A stretch of DNA of 64,000 nucleotides from Bacteroidaceae bacterium (GTDB lineage: Bacteria; Bacteroidota; Bacteroidia; Bacteroidales; Bacteroidaceae). Positions within the stretch are counted from its first letter, which is position 1, and each line of letters begins with the position of its first letter. Under the pieces are notes generated by a model. The model did no database searches. It worked only from the letters and a program-made list of their open reading frames with translations, and was not told where the DNA came from. The translations under genes and the position numbers were made by a program. The stretch spans positions 1-64,000 of the forward strand of contig JAGCPB010000078.1 of the NCBI GenBank assembly GCA_017642425.1. The letters run 5' to 3'. This document shows, piece after piece, positions 1 through 12,000 of this stretch.

Positions 1-3000
1 GAAAATCCGTGCGCTATCGGTTATGTTCACGATGGTGCTGGCCACATTGGTCCATGTGTTGAAGTTTATGCGTTGGTCGCCCTTACCTGCACCGAATACG
101 TAGCAGGTTACCGGGTGCGCCTTCATCTGTTCCAAGGTACGCGGAACACCCACGGTGCCACCGGAGATGTTGACTGTGCAACTGCCCAGAACATCGGTCT
201 GCTCATTACCGCCATATACCGATGTCAGGACATGACCGCCTGTAATCTCAACCAGGGTATTGCCTTCAACAACACCGGCATTGCGGAGCCACAGACCGTC
301 TGCATAATGAGTATCCTTGGCCTTTATTGCTGCTATGTTGGGATTCTTGGCATACGGGTAGTAACCGCTTCCGCCGCCGAATACGTTGCCGTAGAATGTG
401 TGACCGTCAGTAGCGGGGTCCGGTGTGCCGTCACCGTCCGAGTCCTTGTAGATGTCATACGGGTCATGAGTGCCTGAATACTCCCAGCTTGCGCACTCAT
501 ACAGACTGTTGCCTGCCCATTCCTGCGCAGTATATGGACGGTTTACACCACCTCCTGCACCGTTGTTCTTAGTGGGATCCCATCCGTTACCGATCTGGCA
601 ATATTCCTTGATGATGACGTGAGTGTTGTTGAGTACGTGACCGTTCTCACTGCCGCCATAAACTGAACCCTTTACGAATGCATGGTCACCTATAGTTACC
701 AAAGTATTATAGACATAGGCCATGTAATCCGCTTTCTTGGCCTCAGTATCCAGTGCCGGATCTCTTACAAGACCCTTGCTTGCACCAAATACATGACCAA
801 AGTCCTGAGGCATTCTCATATCATCGGGACCAATCTCCGCATCACCCAGAATGGTTACGTTGCTTGTTCCGCCCGATGTCAGGGTAGTGGGCTTGGCATT
901 ATTGATATGGTCATATTTACCAACAGAACCCATGTTGCCGCCTCCATAGACGCTACCTTTTATCCAGACACCCTCATAATCAGAATTATTGGTCTTGAGA
1001 TCTACAGGTGTAAGTACTCCATTGACATCCTCAGCACAGATGTTTATATAAGTGTTATTCCAGATGTCGGCATCATTACCGCCGCCATAGACATTACCTG
1101 TAATGTGGGCACCAAGGACTGTCTTGGTATCATACGCGATATTGGCGGTGATGTTATCTCCGTTATTAAAATTCACTACCTGACCGTTGGTATCCAGAAT
1201 CTGTCCGTATGCATTACGACGCATAATTTCCACGGTCTTTGAAGTACCGATATTGACGATTGCATCGCCTGTAACCAGACCCAGATTTCCGCCGCCAAAC
1301 ACATTGCCTATGGTGCCAATAGCATCACTGATGGTACCGGTAACCCTCTTTTCATAATATGTTTTTCCATCAACGGCCTTGTCATCGGTTGTGGCAACAT
1401 AATTGTCTCCGGAAAGTACATAATATCCGGCCACTAGCGATGTTCCCATTGAGAGTTGGTCTGTAATATCAACGTATGTGGTATTGATGTTGCTGATGTT
1501 GGGAATAGAGGATCCGATATTGCTGTAATCACTTGGCAACTCTACAGACTGGCCACTCTTGTTACCCTTGATCATATTGATGTTGACCTTAGTGTCGCCC
1601 AGAACCTCAGCCTTGTAACTACCGCCGAATATGTTGTCTATCCTGGTTGCAGACTTGACATTTACCGTGATGGTACCAGGAGTGGTAATCTCAGTGCCGT
1701 CTCTTGTCGTACCGGGGTATGGTGCTTCATTGCCACCGCCCATAAGATTCTGGATGATGATAGGTTTACAATCATCAGTCTCTTCAATGTTGACCGTGAT
1801 ATCTCCTCCAATGCTACCCTTAGAGTCATTACCTCCGTAAACATTCTTGAAGATACCGCTGGTAATGGTCAATGTCACGTTTCCTCCGATATTGGCGTTA
1901 TATGAACCGCCATATACGTATTCAATCTCATTTCCTGTACAAGCTGACAGGATGGTGTTGACATCACCCGGAACGTCGGCTTCGTTACCTGCACCGTACA
2001 GCTTTGTGATAATCAGAGGACAGCCGCTTTCCTGTGTCTTGCTGATGCTTACGCTGCCGCATGTACCCTTCTGGTCACTACCACCAAATATCTGACCTAT
2101 CTTACCACCTTTACATGCAATCCTGGCGGCACCAATTACTATGGCACCTCCATTTTGTTGCCATTGATTGTTCTTCCTGATCAAGCTACCACCGTTTCCA
2201 CCGCCAAAAGCATTACCTATATCAAAGGATCCGTTGATTGTTACATTGGTTGTGGGTACCGCTGCCGAATTACCTCCTCCATATATTTTCTCTATGCTGG
2301 TTTCACCGCAACCGTCAATTATTACCTGTGTCTCCTTGCCATCGGCAGGCAGGTAGTCAGCCTGGTTGCCTCCTCCATAGACAGCCGCAATATCATAACC
2401 GTATTTCCTGTCGCTGGCACCGTGTCCGGGGATAATGTTGAAGTTTTCATCCACCTGTCTGGTTGAGTAGATATGAACAGTAACATTACCTGTAGGAGTT
2501 CCATTCAGATTGTTGCACCCGAATATACTGCCTGTGGTGGGAACAGGATATGTCTTGTCTCCAAAGGATATGGTCTGGGTCTCCTGGGTGAATACCACAC
2601 CGTCAATAGGATCGTTGATGGGGTCTGGTTCGTAATTGATGTCAACAGTCACGTCACCATAAACATTGGCTGCTACAGATGTGCTACCCAGACCTCCGCC
2701 ATATACATTACCTACGCGTCCGCCGGTAAGACTTACTGTGGTTTTGTAAGAGGTTCCGGTTATCGGATCATTCTTGCCGGTTGCCCAGGTTCCTGCTACC
2801 ATTTTCCTGTAGTATGTTGTACCGCTCTGGGCCTTTGCATCGGATGTGATGAGCTCATATGTGCTGTTTGCACCCTCCAGATAATATCCTGCTACAGGGG
2901 TGGTATCTATCGTGAGTCCGGTGACAGGAACGTATGTGACGGCATTGGCTTGTTCACCGGTAGTCCAGTTATCTGTATTTGTGTTGGCCAACGCTCCTCC

Positions 3001-6000
3001 ACCGTATACATCCTGTAGGACTATACCGCCTGATATGCTAACGATGACATTTTGTGTCACGATGGCAAGATTACCGCCGCCAAACACATCTTTGTTAACC
3101 ATTCCACCTGTGATTGAAACATTGGTGCTGCCTACTACCTTGGCTTCACTGCCGCCACCATAAACATTGGTGCTTATTGTTCCGCCCGAAATGGTAACAG
3201 AAGGACTGCCGGTTACAGTAGCTGATGAACCAAGTCCGCCGCCGAATACGTTTTCGGCAGTACCGGCTGTCATTGTTACAGAAGGATTGCCGGAGTAGGG
3301 TGCCTGATCGCCTCCGCCATAGACATTATCAATGTTACCGCCGTCAATGTTGACGCTGACAGCCCTTTGCGGAGCACCCTTTACGTTGTTAGCACCAAAT
3401 ACATTGGCTGCCTGTCCGCCGTTAACGGTTACCGTAACAGGAGCGTTTACTGTTGCAGAGTGGTCATTGTCACCCAGACCACCGCCATAGACGGAACCGG
3501 TTACGGTTCCCGAGTTCAGGGTTACATAGGTGTGATATGTATCTGCAGCTGTTGTGCCGTTCACTGTACCCAAAGCTGAACCTCCATATACATCATTGGT
3601 AATTACGGGTGATATGCTTTCATCACTGGTGCTGCCAATGATAACCTCAACATTCCCGTTCACATTGGTGCCGGCTCCGAATCCACCGCCAAATACATAA
3701 CCTATGGCTCCAACCGTACCTTTGGAGTGGGCCGGAAGGGTGACACTCTTGTTATCAATAGTTTTTGTATCACCAGCAAATACGGCATCATTGCTGCTGT
3801 TAAGTGTGCTCAGTCTGGTGATGATATTAACATTTGCATTGCCGCCTATATCTGCCTTGTTACCGCCTCCATAGATTTCACCTATGCTTGTGAATGACTT
3901 GGCATTGACAGTGGTGTTGTGATCAAAATCAGCTTCATTACCGCCACCAAACACCTGTCCTATGATGACAGGCTTACAGCCGGTTTCCTCAATGTTTACC
4001 GTTATGTCTCCGCCTATGGTGCCGCTTGCGTTATTGCCGCCAAACACTCTGTCAAAACGGCCGCTGGTAATGGTCAGCGTTACATCGCCATTGATGTTTG
4101 CTGCCTGGGCGCCGCCATACAGATTCTGAATGGCAAATTCATCCGACAGGCATCCCATAGTCATACTGACGTTGCCATCTACATGAGCGCTCTTGCCGGC
4201 ACCGTAGATGTTGTCAAGCTTCAGAGAACAATTGTCGTCAGGGTTAAGGTCATCTATTGTAATGGCCGTGCCGCCGGCGGCAATGCCGTTTGAATACGTA
4301 CCTATATTGCCCTTGGCATTGCTGCCACCATAGAAGTCATGAATACGTCCGCCATTGAGAACGGTGGTGGCTGTACCTGAAACATTTGCACCGGGATTGC
4401 CCTGACCTGATCCGTTTCCACCGCCAAATACAGTGCCAATCTCATACGCACCCTTTACCAGAACGCTGGTGTTGGTGGCATCGGCCGCATTACCTCCACC
4501 ATAGACAGTCTCAATACTGGGGTCGCAGGTCTCAATAACCACACTCGTGGTAGTTCCTGTAAACGCTGCTTGGTTACCTCCTCCATAGACGGCCAGCAGT
4601 TCGTATGTATGGTCTGTAGGTGTAGGGCTTGTCAGATTGATGTATTCTGTCCTTTCATGACCGGTATAATCCTGAGTCTTGTAAATATGGACCTGGGCTG
4701 TACCTGCGGGTGAACCGTTGGCATTGTTTCCGCCAAATATACTGCCCTTTACAACGCATTCTCCCTTGCTGACGGGAATGACGGTTTCGGTTCCGCTGTC
4801 GTAGCCGTTCAGGTTCACGCGGGTGTTACCGTTAACAACGGCAAGAATATTCTCTGCCGGAGTATCGCTCTTTACACCCAGACCGCCGCCATAGACATCA
4901 CCCTCAATGGTTCCACTCCACAGGTTGACAGTCGTGGTGTTGGCGGTACTGCTATTTACGGCACCTTTGGCCGAACCGCCATAGACATCGTGCGTAACAG
5001 TAGCTGTGCCTGAGATTGCATCTGTGCTGCTGTCGTAATGACCTACTTCTACCAGTACGTTACCGGTAACACCTGTATGCTGACCAAGACCGCCACCAAA
5101 CACATCGTGTACCGCGCCGCCCAATACATAGACAAACGTTGCAGCCGCTGTACCGTTCACGTTACAGCCACCGTAGATATCCTTGCCGGCAGCCAGCGTG
5201 ATGCCGTTCTGGTTCACCGTGGCCGAAGTTGTGATGGTGGCCTTGGTGTCATCGGCTGTTCCTTCACCCATGCCGCCGCCGAATATGTGGCCGGTAAGTG
5301 TGGTGACATGATTCAGATTGACAATGGCCGTACCTACAGCACCCAGTGCCGAACCGCCATATACATTGCTATAGATAGAAGATGTGCCTGTTGAGGTGTC
5401 GGAGCCGACGTTCACCGTGGCAGTGGTGGTAGTAGTGGAGTGACCCTTACCGCCGCCGAATACCTTATCAGCCTCGGGACCACTGGTGCCTATAGTGCCG
5501 CCTATTAAATTGACGATAGCTGTAGTTGTCGTGCCGTTATCATTACAGCCGCCGTAAATGTTGCCGGTGACTGTGGCATCGCACAGATTGACGTTTGCTG
5601 TGGTCACTGCGGCAGAAATATTGTTGGCAGGAGTTACTGCATCCACCTGTCCCTTACCGCCGCCAAACACGTTGGCTGCAATGGTGCCGGCATAGAGGTT
5701 CACCTCTGTATTGGCCACTGTACCAAGAGCCGAGCCACCATAGATATTGCTTGTGTTGCTGAATGAAGCACCGTGGTCAGTATAGGTGAAACTACCTTCC
5801 GAACCGCTCCGCTCACCAATGTTAATAGTAGCTGTACCGCTGACAGTGGTCTCATGACCGTAACCACCGCCAAATACGTCGCCGGAAATGGTGGCACCGC
5901 TGACAGTTCCTATATTGACTGTGGTGTTACCGGTTACGTCTGCACCATAGCCTCCACCGTAAACGTTAGTAAGTGTATAACCTGATGCCTTTGTGATATT

Positions 6001-9000
6001 GATGTTGACTGTAGGATTACCCCATACTACAGCCGATGCACCCAGACCGGCGCCATAGACTGCACCGATGTTGGTAAATGAGTAGAGGTTGATTTGAGGA
6101 TCAGTCTGACGGGTAGTACCATCCGTCTTAACAGTCCATACATCGTTTATCTTTTCTGTGCCATAGACAGAGTAGGGGGCTTCATTACCGCAACCAAAGA
6201 GCTCGTCGATATTGACTTGGCATTCTCCGGTTTCCTGGATGTTTACGGTGATGAAGCCGTTGATGCTTCCGCCCGTCTTGTTACCGCCAAACACCTTGGC
6301 GTAGCTGCCGCCGTTAACATTCAGTGTGATGCTGTTGTTGATGTTGGCGTTCATGGCACCGCCATAGAGTGCACCCACCTTGTTGGTAAGACAGCCCATT
6401 GCGACTGTGGCTGGGGAACTCATTGTGGCCTTGTTGCCATAGCTGAACACATCGCCCAACTTGGGCTCACATCCACTTTCAGTATTGGTGGCACTCTCTT
6501 CTATTGTCAGTGTGGATGTTCCCGTAATATCACCATTTGTGTCAGAACCGCCGAACGTACGGTAGATTGTACCGCCATTGATGGTGGTTGTGGCATTGCC
6601 TGTCACGTTGGCCGCAGCATCTGCTGTGCCTTTACCACCGCCATAGACGTAGCCAATCTCATAGGCGCCGTAGATATTCACCGCACAACCTGGCACGCTT
6701 GCTGCGTTACCGCCGCCATACACATGCTTGATACTGCTGTCATCACAGCCATGTATGGTTACAGTAGTGATGTTGTCATCTGATGGTTCGTAGGCAGCCA
6801 GGTTACCGCCGCCGAATACGCCTTCCAACTCAAAGTCATGGCTCTCCAGATCCTGATCGGATACGTTCAGATAGTCTGCAAATTGTGTGGGCTTGGTACC
6901 GGTATCATATGTTCCATACACATCCACAGTGACAGCTCCCTTAGGAGTGCCTTTCAGGTTGTTACAGCCAAATACACTGCCTCTGACGACAGCCGTGCCA
7001 CTATGTTCATTCAGCTTAACGGAAACGTCGCCATATACCAAGGCGGCTATATCCTTGGAACGGTCATCACCAGCATCGATATAGCCCAGACCACCGCCAT
7101 ATACATCGCCGCTGACAGTACCGGCGTACAGATTCACGTAAGTATGAGTGGTCTTGCTTGTCGTTGTGTTTTCTGCATCGGCATTATTAACCTTACCCTT
7201 GGCCGAACCGCCATAAACATCATGGACAGTAGCATTGCCCGATATTGCCGGATTGGCTTGAGAGTCATATTTGCCTACTTCCACCAGTACATTGCCTGTT
7301 ACAGCCGTATTCTCACCGAGGCCGCCGCCAAAAGCATCGCGTACACTGCCGCCCAACAGTTTTACAGTGGTAGTTGCTGCAGTCCCGTTTACATTACAGC
7401 CGCCATAGATATCCTGGGTAACAGTGGCACCAAGTAACGATACTGTTGCGGAGGTCGTTATTCCTGCTGCAAAAGATTTAGCGGGATCGGAATCCAACTG
7501 TCCCTTACCGCCGCCGAACACGTTCTGACTTGCCGTTCCGTGATATAGCTTTACATCGGTTGTGCCAACTGTACCGAAGGCTGAACCGCCGTAGATGTCG
7601 CCGGCCACAGTGCTGTTGCCAACGCCATCGGCTCCGAGGTTTACTGTAGCCTTTGTGACGTTGGTGGTATGACCTTCACCGCCGCCATACACATCGCCTG
7701 CTATGGAGACGCCTTCATAACCGGTTGTGGTATATCCAACGGTACCTATGTTGACCGTGGCATCACCATCCACTATAGCGTTCAGACCGCCGCCATATAC
7801 ATTGCCTGTAATTCTGGCACCCTCAACGTTATGGCTTTGTTTATCACCGGATGTAAGGGTTACAGATGCAGATGTGCCAATGTTAACGGCAGTGTTACCA
7901 TGGACATCGGCTTGTTCACCACCGCCATACACATTATGGATGGAGCCAAGTGCATGTTCTGTGGCAGCATTCTGACCCGGAATCATGTTAAGGTTCACAG
8001 TGGGGTCTGCATACATTATGGCTGTGGGACCATATCCTCCGCCAAATACATTGCCAATGCTGGTGCAGGATATTACATTCAGTTCCGGCTGGTCATACGG
8101 AATAGTGCGTCCGTCTGATATAGCTTCCGGCGTCCCGGCCTCATACATGGCCTTTGTCCTGGGCAAGTAAACGGTCTTGTTATCCTGGGTGGTCTCATAA
8201 TACCCATAAATGGAGTATGCAGCCTGGTTGCCGCCAAGATAGAGATTGTCTATATTGATGGCGCGGCATCCTGTCTCCTCTATATTGAGTTTGATATGAC
8301 CCTTGATCATACCGCCCAGGTTGTTTCCGCCAAATACATTGCCGAATGTTCCGCTAGTTATGGTCAGCTCCACGTTACCGTTCACGTTGGCATTATCGGC
8401 ACCTCCATAGATTTCATCAATCTTGGTCTCTGGCATACAGCCAAGCACCAGAATGGCATCTCCGTCAATATCGGCATTCTTTCCGGCACCTACAAGCTTT
8501 GTGACGTCTAACGGACAGGTTCCGCCTGCATCTTCGACAGAAAGCGATGCGTTGCCGGTTATGGTACCTTTTTCATTACTGCCGCCGTATGCCTCATGGA
8601 TATAGCCGCCATAAAGCAGGACGTTAGTGTTACCGTGAACATCGGCACCGTTGTTGGTGTTCCAAGTGGTGCCATTCAGGGTGTATTTATCCTTTCCGTT
8701 ACCTCCACCGAACACATACTCTATCTCATAGGCACCGTCCACCTGTACCTCAGTCTCAGGAACACTGGCTGCATTACCGCCACCATAGACGCTCTGTATG
8801 CTTACATCGCAATCCAATATGTTGACGCTGGTCTTTTTACCTATGGTGGTATAGTCTGCCAGGTTGCCGCCGCCATAGACTGCTGCCAGATTATAGGTAT
8901 GGGTTTTGGTCGTATCTTTTAAGTCAGCCAAAGGAGTTCTTGATTCACTTTTTACTGTCTTGTAGATATTGACAGTCACGTTGCCTCGCGGTGAACCGTT

Positions 9001-12000
9001 CAGGTTGTTGGCTCCGAATATTCGGCCACTCTTGACCACGTCTGAATGTTCTCCTGTGTATTTGCTGATAACAAATTCGGTGGCTGTTCCGGTGGTACCA
9101 TTGGCATCGGCACCCAGATTAACAGTGATGTCACCATAAACTACGGCAGCCTTATCATAATGATCAGTGCCTACAGCGGCCAGATCACCCAGACCACCGC
9201 CATATACATCGCCTTGAACCGTACCTCCGGTAAGGTTCACCTGTGTGGTGTAGGTGGTAGTGTTGGGGATTGTCTCAGAATCTGTTCCGTATCCGGCAGT
9301 GACATTACCAATGTTTGTGTTGGCCAATGCGCCGCCGCCATAGATGTCACCTTGTACGGTGCCGTCTTGCATGTTTACCTGAACACTATGACCAACAGTA
9401 GCTAAATTACCGCCTCCAAATAAAGAACCTCTCACAAGTGCAGTATCCATTGTCACTGTGGTGCTGCCGCTTACATTGCCTTCGTTACCGCCTCCATATA
9501 CGTTGCCCTTAACATCGGCATTGCCTTGGATGTTAATTGTGGTCGATGCACTGGCTGGCGTTGAGTTGTTGAATACGTAGCTCTGGTCACCACCTCCATA
9601 TACATTACCTTCTATAATGCTGTTGCCTTTAATCGTCAGGGTAACGGCACCGCTCACAGAGCCCAGGTTGCTCTTCTTAAGGTCAATGGTGGTTATTACA
9701 CTATCGCCTACAATGCCTGCACTGCCGTTAGAAGGATAATTATCTACATGTTTCCAATTATATTCTGTAGTTCCGGAAAAGATTCCAGGCTCAAACATAC
9801 CCGAAGCACTATTGTAATTCGGTTTTGTAGTGAAGCCGGCATCCCTTACTTGAAGAGTGGGTAATGAGGCGGAATAACCGGCTCCGAATACATTACCATT
9901 TACCGTGCAACCATCGAGTTCTGATGTTGCTGAGCCAACCACTTTACCAAGATTACCGCCACCATAGTAGTTGTTCTCAACGGTGCAGTTCTTCAGCTTC
10001 GATTCCACATCGTTACATTGCGCCAGCGAGAAAGAGGCGAACTTCACAAACAAACGTGCTCCCGTCGCACCGCTACTCCACACAAAGAACTCGTAGTCAA
10101 AGTCGGTGGCCACACCAGGGCCTTTCTTGCCGTATTGATTGTTTCCGGTACCACCATCTCTGGAATTAGTCGTGCTTCCATCAAAATACTTACCTCTGTC
10201 GGTGGTATAGTAGCCTTGAAGCGTATTCCAGTTGGGGGACGTGTTGTCATAATACTTCTTTCTGGAATAGGATAGTCCTCCGTAACCGGCGCCGAAGTAG
10301 GTGCCGAAGGTGCAGCCCTCGGCGTTGGTGGTGACCTTCTTGCCGGTCTGCATGTTACCGAATTTGGGGCCGCCGCAGTAGGTGGTAACGTGGCTGTTAA
10401 AAATATCAACAGTAACATCGCCCTGGATGGGTTTGGCGTCGTTAGTTCCACCACCAAAGAAGTTATCAATATCGGCGTTGTATATCTGCCACCGCACGTT
10501 TCCATTGATGGCTTCCTGTGCCGCTCCCGCTGCCTCATGGAAATAGCCGCCGCTGATGTAGCATTCGGCATTGTCTGTCCTTACTGCAGCGTTGGCATTG
10601 TAGGTGCCCGTGAGGTAGAATCCCGGGAACTCACCGCCTGTCACCGACACGGGCACATGAGGCGTGGACTTGCTGCCGTCGCTGTGGGTACCCAAGCCGA
10701 ATTCCTTAATCCACACGTTGCCGCCAACATGTATGTAGATGGTTTTACCAGTGACGTCATCACTCTGAGTCGAGACGAACTGGTCGACGACACCGCCTAG
10801 CAGGATGAGCGGAGCATCGGATTTGGCTACATCTTTCAGGTTTTCATACTCCAACTGAGAGGTGTAGAAAAGTGATGTATTGGTGGTCTCGAACCAGCCC
10901 TTGGTTTTGAAGATAGTGAAGTTACAGATGAGGCTGGCGTCGTTGGGTTTTTGTGCCTGCGCGGTGCCGACGATATCCAGGAAGTCGAAACGTATGGGCG
11001 CTATCGCCGTGCGGCCTTTGTGGTGGTAGATGAGGCTGTAGTCGGGTTCGTGGTCATTGTCTTCGTCCACCGACATCATGGTGAATGGGGTTGTGCCTCC
11101 CGACGGCACACCGTCCAGATGGAAGTTTCCTACTAAAACAACAGCATTATCATAGACAGTTGTTCCTGAGCCAAGACCGGTGATGCTGGTCTTTATGTTT
11201 TGGCCATTGTATTTGGTGGTGTTATTAACAGCTTGGGTACCAGTCTGGGTGACGTTCTGTTTACCGGTATAGTCGTTCTTGTAAACTACGTCATAGTTGG
11301 CGTCGGCGACATATATCGCATTGCCCCAGTAAGGCTCGATGGTGATGCTGGTCACGCCGTAGGGCACATCAAAGTAGGCACCTTGTGAGAATACACGCTT
11401 GCTGACGGTGTAGAGGTCTTTATTGGAGCTCTTGCGGTCAGCATAGTTGTGATAAGGATAGTCCTGGATGCCAGTGGTGGGATAGTTAGACGAGGTGTAA
11501 GGATCGCCAGCTACGGGGGTGATGGCCGTAATCTTCCAGCCGGTAACTACCTTGTTGCCAGTATAGTTGCCTGTACCCACGTCGTTATAGTAGGGCAGCT
11601 GAACTTTATCGTAGTTGTAGTTATAGCGGTCAAAGTCCTTGTCTGTGCGTGTCAGGGTGAGGCTACTTGTTGTTATGTCGGCACCGGTGGGCCATGTCTG
11701 GCCTCCATCTGTTTTTGTGCCACTTATTGTTACAGACAATGTCTTATCCAACTTACCGCCGTGATTGCGGCCCACTGTGGCACTATCCGGGGCATTGTCA
11801 AAGTCTGGGTTGATAATTGATGGGTAGTAACCCTGGGCTTTCAGTATGGGGTAGGGCTTGGGGGCATCTATGGTGCGGTCAGCAGTCTCCAATACCCATT
11901 TGAGCATACGGCCGCCGTCAACAGTAGAGCCGGTGGCATAGAAAGCTGCCAGCTTCTTGTTGCTGTTGAGCAACAGGCGATAGAATTCATGACGGTTCAA

